Below, one piece after another: positions 46,991 to 58,665 of a stretch of 64,000 bases of DNA. The notes beneath the pieces are model-generated. The model was given only the letters and a program-made list of their open reading frames with translations. It was not told the origin of the DNA and searched no databases. The translations under genes were made by a program, and so were the position numbers. Source of the DNA: Phocoena phocoena (lineage: Eukaryota > Chordata > Mammalia > Artiodactyla > Phocoenidae); NCBI RefSeq assembly GCF_963924675.1, contig NC_089238.1:23479815-23543814 (forward strand), given 5' to 3'. How positions within the stretch are numbered: position 1 is the stretch's first letter; every line of letters begins with the position of its first letter.

Positions 46991-48225
46991 TTTCCTCTAG
47001 TCTTTTGTTCAGCTTTCACATTTTAAAATACTCCTGGCATTATACACCATATATTTTCCATGTCAGTTCCCTTGTTGATTTCAGTTTAATGTATATCCAT
47101 GTATATGTCATGCAAAGGGGAACTTGCTTAACATGTGAAGCCAAACAATTGGAAATCGTGATCCTAGCTTAACCCTCAACTGGTTGTAATCATATGTCTA
47201 AATCTCATTTTCTTTGGGATAAAAGGGAAACCCTTAGGGTTGCCTTAAATTTTTAAAAGATCTTTGACCAATTTCTGCCCCTAATCAGGTGACCATGGAT
47301 TGAGTTGTCAATGGAAGGAATAACATGCAGCAATACAGGTTACCTCTCTGGATCAAGAAGTAAACTAATTTTCTTAGCAATTTTTGTAAAGATTCCAAAG
47401 ATGAGGCGGCAGAGGAGGTGTTCAACTAATACTATAATTAACCTTAAGCTATTAAAATGCTAATTAAGTCAGTGAAGATACATTTTAGGAACTTATGCAG
47501 ACATGTAAAATGTGATATGGATTTTGTTATGGCAATTTTAATATTGATACTATGTACCTCAAGTCTTGCGTTTAGGAAAGTTTCATGTTGGAGCATGGTG
47601 ACACAACTGCCTCTCTTCCTCTCCCTACATACGTAAACTCTCTTCTCACTTCAACTTCCTCTGGAGGAAGGATTCTGGTTAAATCCAGGAAATGAAGGAT
47701 TAAGAATGACCACAGACGTGAAAGGATTGGGAAGAGGGGAGTAGCACCTCATTCTGGGTGCCCAAGAGGAGACTCTAAATCACCCACTTCCCACACTCTT
47801 TTTCTCTCAAGACCTCTGGCTGGAGAAATTGAGGAATCAGATCTCATGGGGGTTTGGGGGTATATGAACTTGTTGAAAATCATGAGAATTAATATGCTTC
47901 TCCTGGAGATTCTTGGTGTCTCTGGCTCTGATCCTTTGGCTTGTATCAACATTTCTGTCTCTCTGAAGAGTCAACATACTCATGGAAATCCTACATGTAT
48001 CCTTCAGTACTTTTCATTTCCTTTTCCCCCCTGTCTCACTCTCAATACATTCATTTAAATATGTGTGTATGTATGAATATGTGTGTGTATGAGTATATAA
48101 ATATTTAGAGAATATATGTATATATATATATTAGATAAGGAAGGAAGAAAGGAGTGTGTGCGTGGGAGTGTAATCTGCCATAAAAGAATGCCATTGTATT
48201 CAGTGTCACGAGGTAGGATCACTGC
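46991..48225. other. Intron without recognisable elements
   Basis: Unassigned, except for a TG/TA-rich low-complexity stretch at about 48056-48132. No coding signal. Confidence 0.5.
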
Positions 48226-48405
48226 ATACTCTGTACTCCTACCAGTGAATTTGTGACTTTGGCTAGGTATTTACCTAAGTCTCAGCTTCCTCATTTAAAC
48301 AAATAGAGATATTGACACTAGGGCCTAACTCAGAAGGTAGTCATGCAAATAAAAAACTTAGCATAGTGCTTGGCAAAGATTAAACCCTCAATAAGTGATA
48401 CCTCA
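48226..48405 (+). mobile_element. MIR SINE
   Basis: tgtgactttggctaggtatt, agtctcagcttcctcattta and gtgcttggcaaagattaaac follow MIR order on the + strand. Confidence 0.8.
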
Positions 48406-48912
48406 TTTTATTAACTAGTGAAGTGCTGGTAATACTAAGGAAGGGTAATAAAGCCATTGGAATCCAGAACTTCTCAGGGGTATATCAAGGAGACTGAGAA
48501 GAGTCACAGACTAAACTAGTAGTGTTACAACAGCAGTGTGGCAAGATGCAGGTCTTGCTCTTCTGCCTTCCATGGTAACCAAGTAGTCAGATGAATGGAA
48601 TTGCATGTCTAGGTCAGCTATTATAAAGTAGTGGTCAGCTCTTTTTTTTTGCAATCATGCCATCTCCTTTGATGTACCTGAGTCTTAGTGTATACTGTTT
48701 ACATATCTAGTATGCATCCTCTCTACCTACATATATACCCGCAAACATATATGGTACTTTCTTAACTACCTATATTTCAGGGCTCTGCCTTCAGCCTACT
48801 TTTCCCAGGAAGCTTCTGTAGATTTGTTAGCCATAATTCTAAAAGTACTGAATTGATTTACTATGCATTCTGATTCTGAGTTGTAAATATACTGCTGGTA
48901 TTGTTCCCCAGC
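48406..48912. other. Intron without recognisable elements
   Basis: Unassigned stretch; no gene or repeat recognised. Confidence 0.5.
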
Positions 48913-49086
48913 CATAAATTCTCAATCTTGGCTGCACGTTAGATTTGAGGAATTTAAAAAACAGTACTGATGCCTGGGCTCTACCCCTAGAGATTCTGAC
49001 TTAATTGTCTAGAGGGAGGCTGTGGTGTTGAGATTTTTCTAAACTGCCTGGGAATTCTAATGTGCAGCCAAGGATGAGAACACCTG
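48913..49086. mobile_element. hAT-Charlie MITE with long inverted ends
   Basis: The outer ~25 bp are imperfect inverted repeats around ctcaatcttggctgcac and gtgcagccaaggatgag. The middle has gatgcctgggctctacccct. This is the mammalian-wide MER5-type layout. The 8-bp flanks tccccagc / ctctcagc may be a decayed duplication. Confidence 0.8.
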
Positions 49087-49094
49087 CTCTCAGC

Positions 49095-49503
49095 AGAGTT
49101 AACATTTGACCTTGTTTGGTTCATGTCTGTTTCCAGCAGAGCCGTGCACCAAATGTTTGCTGACTTGACTGTTTTTTTATTATTTCAGGTAGAAATATAG
49201 ACAAATAAGGTCTTATTCCTTTAGCCACACAGATGTCACATTTGCAAGTAGGGCCTCTCCATCTTCCAATTTTTTTGGTAATATCAGAGTATCCTAGTTT
49301 TACAAATTCCCTTTTATCTTTGTTTCTGATGTGGAGAATTACAGAAACCTGACTTTGAAAATGTTAAAATTCCCACCTCTACAGCAGTTGACTTAAAAAT
49401 GTACTTGCTAAACAATAGCACATTTAAAAGTGCATGTGATATCTTTAGTGTTTAATCATTTTATAATATCACTCCATGTACTTAAAAGATCTGTGGTCTA
49501 GTT
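49095..49503. other. Intron without recognisable elements
   Basis: Unassigned. Confidence 0.5.
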
Positions 49504-49516
49504 AAAAGTCAGTGGC

Positions 49517-49841
49517 CAGGGACTTCCCTGGTGGCACAGTGGTTAAGAATCCGCCTGCCAATGCAGGGGACACGGGTTCGAGCCCTGGTCCGTGAAGATC
49601 CCACATGCCGCGGAGCAACTAAGCCCAAACGCCACAACTGCTGAGCCTGCGCTCTAGAGCTCGCGAGCCACAACTACTGAAGCCAGCACACTAGAGCCTG
49701 TGCTCCACAACAAGAGAAGCCACCACAATGAGAAGCCCGTGCACCGCAACAAACAGTAGCCCCCACTCACCGCAACTAGAGAAAGCCTGAGTGCAGCAAC
49801 GAAGACCCAATGCAGCCAAAAAAAAAAAAGAAAAGAAAAAA
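49517..49841 (+). mobile_element. CHR SINE, long type
   Basis: Starts ggacttccctggtggcacag, with B box ggttcgagccc, ends acccaatgcagcc and A-rich DNA with single G breaks. A perfect 13-bp target duplication aaaagtcagtggc lies at 49504-49516 and 49842-49854. Confidence 0.93.
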
Positions 49842-50039
49842 AAAAGTCAGTGGCGGGAAAAAGAACTGAGATAAAGAAAGGTTTTTTTTTCAAGTGAAGA
49901 CCTAAAGAAGCATCCTCAAGACTTGAGGGATTTCAGGTCTAATGAGTATTCTCAATTATTTCTGAAGACTATTGATACAGTGTTTTGGAAGACCTGATCA
50001 TGTATCTTTAACTTAATTAATTTAGAGCTTCATAAAAGA

Positions 50040-50180
50040 GTACATCCGGGGTTGGTGACAACTCAGAGAGTCATAGGTCTTTAGGGCTGGAAGGGCCCTT
50101 CTCTCAAAATGAATAGAGTTGAGGTGGATTCTCATAGGTCACATAACAGAGAGGCAGAACCAGGAATTAAACCAAAGCCA
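50040..50180 (-). mobile_element. Probable MIR-type SINE
   Basis: ggtctttagggctggaaggg, cacataacagagaggcagaa and ccaggaattaaaccaaagcc resemble a reversed MIR or a related old SINE. Diverged. Confidence 0.5.
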
Positions 50181-50309
50181 CTTGGTAATGAATCTGGAAT
50201 ATAAGATATTAGTACAGGAAATCTTGGATCTTAAATGCTTTCTACCTTTAGTGATAAAAGCTATATATTATCTTTGAAAACTCTTAAGCCATTTTCTTCT
50301 TTTTTAAAT

Positions 50310-50372
50310 TAAATTTAATTTAGTTTAATTTTTTATTGAGATGTCATTGACATATAACATTATATTAGTTTC
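50310..50372 (-). mobile_element. L1M 3'UTR, left part of a split element
   Basis: attttttattgagatgtcat and tgacatataacattatatta are a reversed L1M 3' end. It resumes at ~51375 after an opposite-strand insert. Confidence 0.75.
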
Positions 50373-51372
50373 ACTAATATAATGCCCACTCTTGCCACTT
50401 TTATTCAACATAGTATTAGCCAGTCTTAGCCAGATAGGAAGTCTTAGCCAGATAAATTAGGTAAGAAAAAGAAACAAAAGGCATCCAAAATTAGAAAGGA
50501 AGAAGTAAAATTGTCATGATTTGCATATGGCATGAATATGCATATTATATATAGAAAACCCTAAAGACTCCATCAGAAAACTGTTAAAGAACTAATAAGC
50601 AAATTCAGTAAAGTTGCAGGATACAAATCAATACACAAAAATCTGTTGCATTTCTATACACTAATAATGAGCTATCAAAGAGAAATTAAGAATACAATCC
50701 CATTTACAATTGCATCCAAAAGAACAAGATACCTAGGAATAAATTTAATCAAAGAGGTGAAAGACCTGCACACTAAAAACTAAAAGAAATTGATGAGAGA
50801 AATTGAAGACACAAATAAATGGAAAAATGTTTCATGCTCATGAGTTGGAAGAATTAATGTTGTTGAAATGTCCATAATACTGAAAAATATATACAGATTC
50901 ATTGCTGCATTATTTATAATAGCCATAATATGGAAACAACCTAAGTATACATTAATGGAGGAATGGATAAAGAAATTGTGGTGTGTGCGTACATACAATG
51001 GAATATTATTCAGTCATAAAAAGGAGTGACATTTGTGACAACATAGATGGACCTTAAGGGCATTATGCTAGGTGCTAAGTGAAATATGCTAAGTGAAATA
51101 AGACAGAGAAAGACAAATACTGTACATCTCTCTTATATGTGGAATCTTTAAAAAAAATCAAAACCTCAGATACAGGGAACAGATTGGTGGTTGCCTGAGG
51201 CAGGATGTGGGAGGTAGGAGAAATGGGTGAATTGATCTGTTTTGTTTTAAAAAAGAAACATTGTATATAATTCTTTTCAGTGAATATCACAAGTTAAAAA
51301 GTTGTCTTAGTTTGAGTGATCCATGCATATTAAAGTTAAAATTTATAGGCATGTTTTTGTTATTTTTACTTA
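50373..51372 (+). mobile_element. L1 fragment (ORF2 and 3' end) in gene-sense orientation
   Basis: Forward L1 ORF2 words: cccactcttgccacttttat, aagttgcaggatacaaatca, aatggaatattattcagtca and ggttgcctgaggcaggatgt. It ends near an A-rich aaaagaaacaac. The nearly matching aacattatattagttt (left) and aacattgtattagttt (right) suggest a decayed target duplication. It is inserted into the minus-strand L1M. Confidence 0.75.
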
Positions 51373-51600
51373 AAAGAAACAACATTGTATTAGTTTTAGG
51401 CATACAACATAATGATTTGATATTTGTATATATTATGAAGAGATCACCACAGTAAGTCTAGTTAACAACTACTACCACACATAGTTACAACTTTTTTTCT
51501 TAAGACCTACACTCTTAACAACTTTTCAAAGGTATGCTATACATTACATCCCTGGGACTTACTGGAAGTTTGTACCTTTTGACCACACCATTTTCTTCTT
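51373..51600 (-). mobile_element. L1M 3'UTR, right part of a split element
   Basis: taggcatacaacataatgat, gatcaccacagtaagtctag and ggaagtttgtaccttttgac continue the L1M 3' end begun at 50310. Confidence 0.75.
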
Positions 51601-52006
51601 AATTATTGATCTTTCTGAAAGAGGTTTCCACTTGTTGAACTTTTGCCCTTTTTGTGCTTTGGTGTATAAGACAAAAGTTAATTTTTATTTTTATGGGAAA
51701 TTGTTGGGTGGAATAAGCCTTTAGCTTTGGTTATTACGTGTTCCTGCACTTTCTTTCTTATTTTTTTAAATTGTTAGACTTGCCTTATTATGAAAGAAAA
51801 AGGACTCATCATTTAAATCTTCACTCCGAAACTATTTTCAAAACATATTTTTGTTTGGGAGAAAATATCTAAGGAGAAAATTTGATCAAGTGGCTTAATT
51901 TTTTTAAATAAATTTATAATAAAGGCTAATTTGAAGCACTTAGAAACATACTCATATAATCCTTAATATGAGAATCACTTATTTCATAATGGTTTCAAAT
52001 ATTTTC
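51601..52006. other. Intron without recognisable elements
   Basis: AT-rich, unassigned. Confidence 0.5.
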
Positions 52007-52008
52007 TC

Positions 52009-52041
<33 letters not shown>

Positions 52042-52074
52042 CTGTGTGTGTGTGTGTCTGTGTGTGTGTGTATG
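52007..52074. repeat. (TG)n(TA)n(TG)n microsatellite
   Basis: About 68 bp: a TG tract, an uninterrupted TA tract of about 22 bp, and a longer TG tract with single C breaks. Alternating purine-pyrimidine DNA of this kind is usually length-polymorphic. Confidence 0.95.
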
Positions 52075-52734
52075 GCAATACTTGACAATATATGTAGTGA
52101 TTTATAAATACATATAGTGATATAAAAATATTTGATAATACTTAAATAAATCATAATTTATAGTTAGCACATGTCACAGACATCAGCAACAGTTTTGTGA
52201 TTCCTGGGTCTGAGTCTCAGCTCTATTCTTCTAAAACCCTGAGAATTAACACTCAGGTTCATCTCTCTCTGTAGTTTGAAACCCCTTTAACAATATGTGA
52301 GTAGGAATTCCTCTAGCGAGGGCTACTGGAAGCTGCTGTTGGGTCAGTAAGTAAAAGTTGGCTATTTACAGGCCACCACCACTACAGCCGTGGCATAGAG
52401 GGGTAATTCCCACCAGGAAGTATCGTTTCTGCAGAATATGTCTCTAGGCTTGCTCACAGAGCTATAGGACAGCCTAATGCTGGACCAGGTAAGAAAGTGT
52501 CCTGATCATGGTGCTGTTTTTTTGTTTCCAGAAGAACAGAAAAGGTCATGTATAGTATTGACACAATAGATATACTGATCCGTTTCATCTTGTTTTATTC
52601 TTTGATGCTAGATGAGGGTAGTAAGCCCATTAGCTCAGGTTCAGAGAAAAGTCTAAAGAGGAAAAGAAAGGCCTGGGCAATCCTTCAAATCATTTCACTT
52701 TGAATTGAGACTAAAGAGATCGTCTTACGGTCAT
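52075..52734. other. Intron without recognisable elements
   Basis: Unassigned. The part from 52620 may belong to the LTR that follows. Confidence 0.4.
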
Positions 52735-53230
52735 GTTACCTACCAGGGTTCTTGGCCTCCTTAATCAATAGGAATTGATCAGAGGCCAGACAAGAAATTC
52801 AGGCAAGGTTTTATTGGGGCCCCTGCTGCACCAGGAGGGACAGAGAACAAGTAACAGGTTCCCTTGCTCACTCGCTTGCTTGCTGGGTGAGGGTAGGGGT
52901 CAGGCCGGAGAGGTGCCTTAGGTGGTTTGCCCACCCCTTAGGTGGTGTCGTGTGCAGGGGGATGCGCAGTACCTTGCTTTTGCTTCTGGCTCTTCAGAAG
53001 TGGCTGTTGGGGTTTTGGTCTCTTTGTATCTTGTCCATAATTTGCCCAGCTGCGCATGCACAGTTATTTTTAGTCCTTTGTAGTTTCTTTGTATTTTGTT
53101 GCTCGAGGAGACATTTGTCCAGGTGCAAGCACTGCAGCTAAGGGTCCCAGGTCCCAGGTGCCAGCCTATCTGAGTCATAGATGTTACCCTTGGCCATAGA
53201 TACCATCTCAAAAGTGTTTGTTATGGTCAT
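52735..53230 (-). mobile_element. Probable solo LTR of an endogenous retrovirus
   Basis: On the minus strand a polyadenylation signal (gccccaataaaaccttgcct) is followed ~70 bp later by a terminus like ggtaggtaaca. Upstream is a GC-rich ~400-bp U3-like region. The + left end reads tgttacctaccaggg. The family and right end are not certain, and no viral genes are present. Confidence 0.55.
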
Positions 53231-54175
53231 GGAGGCCTGGGTAGATGGTTCAGTGCAGCTCTTCCCCTTCATTGGAACTCAAGTCAGGTTGAATCATCTT
53301 GTAATGTGTATACTAGAAAACAATTACAGAAACTCAGTTTGGGAGTAAAGTTTGAACTGTCAGTCTTATCTGTGCTCTTTAGATGGAGTCAGAATATTAT
53401 GGCAGAGTTATGATAATTTCAGGAAATGAAAGATGAAAATAAAATATCCAAAGTTAATAAGATACTCTGGAGTGACATATACATATAAAACATCTTTCCA
53501 TATTCCTGCCTTTAATTGGAGAAATCAAGATACTAACAAATGAGCTGAGGCCAGAATCTAAAAGGTGATGACTAGAAAGATTTCTCATATTACACAGTGT
53601 TCAAAGCGATGCAGACATGTCTAGCTTCCTTTGAAATTTGCAGGCCTAAAATTAACGTGTCTGATAATTTAAAGTAGGTGATAATTAATTCCATATGGAG
53701 GTCTCCTTGACGTTTTAAAAAATTTGCTTCTGAATAGGAATAGCTGCCCATGGCCTTGGGTGAATTTTATTCTTCTGTAAGTCCAGGCCATATACCTAAA
53801 GCATGGTATATTTTTTAAGATGACAGTCAGACAATATAGTTTATTAGCTTTTGATCTTAGTGTTAAAATATGATAGCATTATGAGATTAATTTTTCCTTT
53901 TGTGCCTATTTCTTAGAGGCTGGCAGAGGAGGGGACCTCAACAAATACTTTGGTGAATCTTTATTTGTGGCTAGAAAATAGAAGTTAGCTGTTTATATGA
54001 AGCAAATAATGGCAAGAATTACCAAATTTGCCATTTCATTTCATTATTTATAAATTATCCTACTTAGATTGTTGTATCTTTTAAAAAATTAAATTCAAGG
54101 CAGACTGATTTGACATGTAATTAACTTTATTAATTTTCAGCCTAAGGGGTAAATTATAAGTCCTGTTATTTTCTG
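53231..54175. other. Intron without recognisable elements
   Basis: Unassigned. No coding signal. Confidence 0.5.
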
Positions 54176-54560
54176 TATTCATTGGCTCCCAACATCACAT
54201 ACACATTCATTTCTTTGCTGTCTTGTTCCAACCACTCTACTTGCTCCCCCTTCCCCCAAAATTCAGATCCTATTTCTGGTCCTCACCTTCTCCATGAAGT
54301 ACCACAAGGTGCCTATTTTGTTTTCCTCCTGTTAACTTTAGAGGCTTATTATTATTCTTTCATCTAAACCACTCACCTGGTACATAGTCATATATTGCCA
54401 CGTGCAGTCTTTTTGTTTTGTTTAATATTTATCTGATTTAGGACTGTATATCACCTGGGTCAGCTCCTTGAGAGGAGAGGTCATGTTCTGTCTTGTTTTA
54501 CTCAAAGCAGAGGGCACATTACTCTGACATTGGCAGCTACTGCGTGAAAGTTTGTTGGGT
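54176..54560 (+). mobile_element. Possible L2 fragment
   Basis: ctcaccttctccatgaagta, the Pro/Ser-rich pyrimidine stretch and ctccttgagaggagaggtca resemble the ORF2 end and 3'UTR of L2 in forward orientation. Weak match. Confidence 0.4.
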
Positions 54561-55214
54561 TCAATTTTGTGAGTACAGATGAGAAGTAGGGACTTTCAAA
54601 TAATAGACTGTTTAGAATTGATCTGGTTAAGAGACAGCCTCACTCATTCCTTGTTCACTTATTGTCAGAGTTAAAAGAAATTTAAGAAATAATATTATGA
54701 ATGAGAAGTTCTATTTTATGAGCTAATATTCATGTATGAACATGGGTTAACAGGAAAAATATACAGAGTGAGTATGATGCTTGGATCTAGGGCCTAGTAC
54801 TACTAGATTTTGAGTTTCAGTCAATGTATTTTATCTTCAGGGCAAATGCATCTTTGAAGTTGGTGAGAATTGGTATGAGATTTAGAAGGTAATGAAGCAA
54901 CATAAAATTTGTGATGGTGTTCTTCCTTTCCCCATGTATTTTTCTGAGTATTCTCTTGTAATGGAAGCAGTCGTGTTCCAATTTCATTCTTTGTGTTTTC
55001 AAAATATCTATCTCCCCAATAAAAGAAAAAAACCATGTTTATTTAAAAACTATGCTATTGAAAATGGAAAGCACTAATGGCTAAATAGTATTGATAAATT
55101 TTTTTAACTTGGTTAGCAGACCAATTATCATTTTTTGTTAACACTTTTTTTTAATTCAAGTTTTTGGTTCTTACTTGAAAGATAATTTTTAGTGTGGGAA
55201 ATTGCATAATATAG
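54561..55214. other. Intron without recognisable elements
   Basis: Unassigned AT-rich DNA. The short ORFs on both strands have no known product. Confidence 0.5.
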
Positions 55215-55400
55215 TGTTCAAGGTGTGATCTTCTGTGTCAGACTTGATTTTGAACCCTTGCCTCTGTTATACTAAGATTTAGCATCGTTTTCTGTACAAT
55301 GGGTATAATAATATCTACATAAGGGGATTAAATGAGATAATCCATGTGAAGCATAGAACACAGTGCCTGACACATAATGAATATTAGCAAGTATTATGTA
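55215..55400 (+). mobile_element. MIR SINE
   Basis: gtgtcagacttgattttgaa, ttttctgtacaatgggtata, gattaaatgagataatccat and acagtgcctgacacataatg occur in MIR order on the + strand. Confidence 0.88.
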
Positions 55401-55956
55401 CATTACTATTATTTGAGATTCTCCTGTCTTCATATTTTAATCAAGTAGTTTTTATATCTGTAATTCTAGATATCTAAATTCATTTAGTTTGATCGTTCTT
55501 TATTAGGACTGTACAATTCAGATTTTGTGAATCCAAATTAGTTCTTATTTCTTTGTCAGAAGTATTAGCTAAATGATTTTTTACTTTTATTAAAATATCC
55601 TTTATTAGTTATCTTGTAATCTATATATTTTGATTTTTAAGAAAACTAAGGAGAAATCGGAAAAATGGAAAAATAACATTTATTTTTTATGATTATAAAA
55701 TTAATATGTTTATTGCAAGAAATTTGAGAAATACTGAAAGTATTTAAAAAATTAAAATCTTCTGTAATGCCACTCTCAAATGCAACCAATGTTAATATTT
55801 TTGTGAAATTTTTTTGTCTTTTTTAAAAATTTTATTATTTTTGTAAATTGAGGTAACATTGATTTATAATGTGAAATTTATTTCAGTCAAATTGCCCAAT
55901 GTTCTACAAGTTCTTTTATGTTAATCTAGGAAATTTTTCTTTCTCTCTCATTCCAG
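55401..55956. other. Intron without recognisable elements
   Basis: AT-rich DNA leading to window exon 6. A fragment at 55660-55880 could be an old L1 or unassigned. Confidence 0.4.
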
Positions 55957-56052
55957 GGCTGTTCTTGGTCAGTTATATTTGTGGATCTCGATGCCCACAA
56001 TCGCAACCGGCAAACTTTGTGCTCGCTGTTACCCAGAGAATCAAGATCTCAT
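55957..56052 (+). CDS. PHKB: PHKB exon (window exon 6 of 9), ~residues 259-290
   Basis: The exon is 96 bp, 32 codons, phase 0-0. The acceptor is cattccag|ggc and the donor is cat|gtgaga. The translation starts [19 protein letters not shown] and ends LPRESRSH. The VDLDAHNRN segment is conserved in the regulatory subunits. The donor lacks the usual G at position -1 but has GTGAGA in the intron. About 300 bp downstream lies a Tigger transposon. Confidence 0.97.
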
Positions 56053-56356
56053 GTGAGATATTTTTATAATAAATTAATATGAACTGTTGTTTATGATTGT
56101 TACATAGTTTTGTTTCTTTTTCCAAGAAAGTACTCTAAAGTGTTAAAAGTTGGCAGAAGAGATGAGAAAGAATGTTGCCGCTTACTCCTCTGGCCTGGGG
56201 AGGTCAATGTTTAGGAAGTGAACAGAGCTGTGGAGAAAGCTGCTTTGTCCTTTGAGTTTTCATAGAGCAGTACAGAACTAGATATATGTTTTTCTCTTTG
56301 GGGGAGTAGCAACATTATGCCAAAATTAATTTTTTTTGGTCATGGAATATTATATA

Positions 56357-57323
56357 CAGTAAGTACCCTACACACGAACCTTCAAGTTGCGAACTTTCAA
56401 AGATGTGAATGTGCATTCCCAGGTCCAATCACATAATTTAGTTCACATGTCTGGCATACATTGTCACGTGCGTGCATCCTCAACAAGTGGTTGTGCTTCT
56501 GTGTACTTTACTGTACAGTACTATATAGAGTACAGTAGTACAGTGTCTTTATTTCAAGCCCAGGATGTCTGGAAGCAAGCTTAAAAGCAGCAGTGATGTA
56601 GTTGGTACTGCTAAAAAGTGCCAAGCGATAATGATGGAAACAAAAGTGAAAATAATTGAGAGAGTGGAGTGACAAGAGGAAGAAGAAGTAACTGAAGAAC
56701 CGAAGAGATTCACGACACAGGAAATGGCAAGGGGATTTTCTTTGTTTGAGGAGGCACTGTTAGTTTTTGAGGCACAGGACCCGAATGTAGAATGGTTCAC
56801 GAAGGTTGCAGCAGTCTTTCAGAATGCAGTCCCTTGCTACCGTGTCATCTATGACAAGAAAAAAAGAGCTACTACCCAGATATCACTGGACCGTTTTTTC
56901 AAGAGGGTAGATAGAATTTAATCCAGCAAAGAACCAGAACCTGTGAGTGCAATTGCAGCTTGCCCTCTGTCTCCTATTGCTGAGGATCCGTTAGCTCTAC
57001 CATCTCCCACCTACTCTCCCTCCTCTAGTCAGTAACTCTTCTTGTTCACTCGATGCCAGCCCCTGTATGCCAGCTGTTGTACTGCACTACTGTACTTTTC
57101 AAGGTACTGTACTGTGAGATTAAAAATGTTGTCTTTATTTTTCATGTTCGTTTGTTTTTATGTATTATTTGTGTGAAAAGTATTATCAACCTATTACAGT
57201 AGAGTACTATATAGCGGATTGTGTTAGTTAGGTACCTAGGCTAACTTTGTTGGACTTACAAACAAATTGGACTTACAGACGTGCTCACAGAACAGAATTC
57301 GTTCATATGTAGGGGACTTACTG
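56357..57323 (+). mobile_element. Tigger (pogo/Tc1-mariner) internal-deletion derivative
   Basis: Terminal inverted repeats of about 23 bp (cagtaagtaccctacacacg and its partner ggggacttactg) are flanked by TA on both sides, the mark of Tc1-mariner. Inside, 56565-56670 encodes the transposase N-terminus (MSGSKLKSSSDVVGTAKKC, then METKVKIIERVE). The sequence then jumps past a TGA directly to the C-terminal part (QEEEEVTEEPKRF to TSLDRFFKRVDRI-like sequence). The helix-turn-helix end and DDE catalytic core are gone, so it is non-autonomous. It is 967 bp and old, but both ends are well preserved. Confidence 0.88.
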
Positions 57324-57325
57324 TA

Positions 57326-58182
57326 TTAGAAATGTAGAAGAATATTTTTCATAATTTAAATTTCTTTTGAATAAAACTGCTTTCCTTATTTCTTTTCTCT
57401 CATTTGATTCACCCTTTTCTTTTGTCTGATAATCTCTTAAATGACTATGTAATACCTGATTGCAGATTTTTTGAGGGGTTATTTGTGGCTCATTTCTTAG
57501 AAAACACCCAAAATGGAACAATTTAATTATTTTAAAATAACTATTTTATAGAAGTAATACAAGATTATGATAAAAGACAAACAGAATCCACAAATAAGCA
57601 AATAATAAAAATATATCCACTCATTATTCCACCATTCAGTTATAATCTTAGGGTGATATCATTTGGGTTTGTATGTTTCCATGTATTTTTATGTACACAT
57701 ATAATATTTTTATTTTACAAAACTGGAGGAATATTGTTCATAATGCTTGATAACCTGTTTCTTTGAATGGACATGTTTCCATATTAGTAAACATTTCTAT
57801 AATATAAATTTTAATGGCTGCTGATTTACTCAGCTAATTGTTGGACCTTTAGGTTGTTTTCTGGTTTTCACTATTATAAACAAACTGTTATGACAGACTA
57901 GTTGTAATGACTAATTAGTGGTGTTAAATTTTTACACAATGACTGAAATAACGTACTAAAGTTTGAGTCCAGTGTTGAACCTTATCATTGAATGAAGTTT
58001 TATCTCCTTTGTAAGGTTCACTAAACCATGCCATATAAACATCTGTCTGTCCCTTGGAGCACAGCAGTCTCACTGTCAGTTAAATAACCTTAGTGGCTTT
58101 GCATCTCTGTGATTCTCTTTGGGCTGTGTTGATCATATGATGACAGACACTTACTTTCCTTTCTTTTTCTTATTGCCCCCAG
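57326..58182. other. Intron, possible L1 3' piece near 57560-57900
   Basis: taatgcttgataacctgttt and gctgatttactcagctaatt hint at an old L1 3' end in reverse, but I cannot confirm it. Otherwise unassigned up to window exon 7. Confidence 0.4.
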
Positions 58183-58380
58183 AACACAGATGCTGCCCTG
58201 CTCCCCTGCATCAGTTATCCTGCATTTGCCTTGGATGATGAAGTTCTGTTTAGCCAGACACTTGATAAAGTGGTTAGAAAATTAAAAGGAAAATATGGAT
58301 TTAAGCGTTTCTTGAGAGATGGGTATAGAACATCATTGGAAGATCCTAAAAGACGCTACTACAGACCAGCTGAAATTAAG
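58183..58380 (+). CDS. PHKB: PHKB exon (window exon 7 of 9), ~residues 291-356
   Basis: This is the largest exon here: 198 bp, 66 codons, phase 0-0. The acceptor is ttgcccccag|aac after a long pyrimidine tract, and the donor is aag|gtatca. It begins [19 protein letters not shown] and includes [18 protein letters not shown], the conserved glycine-rich [12 protein letters not shown] block of the phosphorylase kinase alpha/beta family. Near the end ([13 protein letters not shown]) there are basic substitutions compared with the human protein as I recall it. They could be lineage-specific or recall error. Confidence 0.97.
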
Positions 58381-58424
58381 GTATCAAAAAATATCCCATG
58401 TCAGATAGCATAATAGAATGTTCA

Positions 58425-58665
58425 AAAGTACTGATTCAGGAGGCAGACTTCTTGGGTTTGAATTCTGGCTCTGCCACTTATTAGCTGTGAGACCTTGGGC
58501 AAGTTAATTAAGCTCTCTGTGTTTAATATTCTTCATTGATAAAATAAAGTTAGTACCTACTATTAGTGAGGTTTTTTTGAGAATTAAATCAGTTAATATA
58601 TATAAAAGTGCTTAGAACAGTGCTTGGCACATAGCAAGCACTCGGTAAGTGTTAGCTGTTGAGGC
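58425..58665 (+). mobile_element. MIR SINE, near full length
   Basis: Starts actgattcaggaggcagact, then ggctctgccacttattagct, gtgagaccttgggcaagtta, aaagttagtacctac and cagtgcttggcacatagcaa. All MIR blocks are in order. The tRNA-like head is decayed. It lies 45 bp after the donor of window exon 7. Confidence 0.92.

Noticed and set aside
45841..47019. A 392-codon minus-strand open frame as a host gene
   Set aside because: Also L1 ORF2, frameshifted at both ends relative to the L1 at 29-33 kb.
56549..56921. A TIGD/JRK-like host gene
   Set aside because: The frame lies inside a Tigger with terminal repeats, lacks the catalytic core and has stops. It is a dead transposon.
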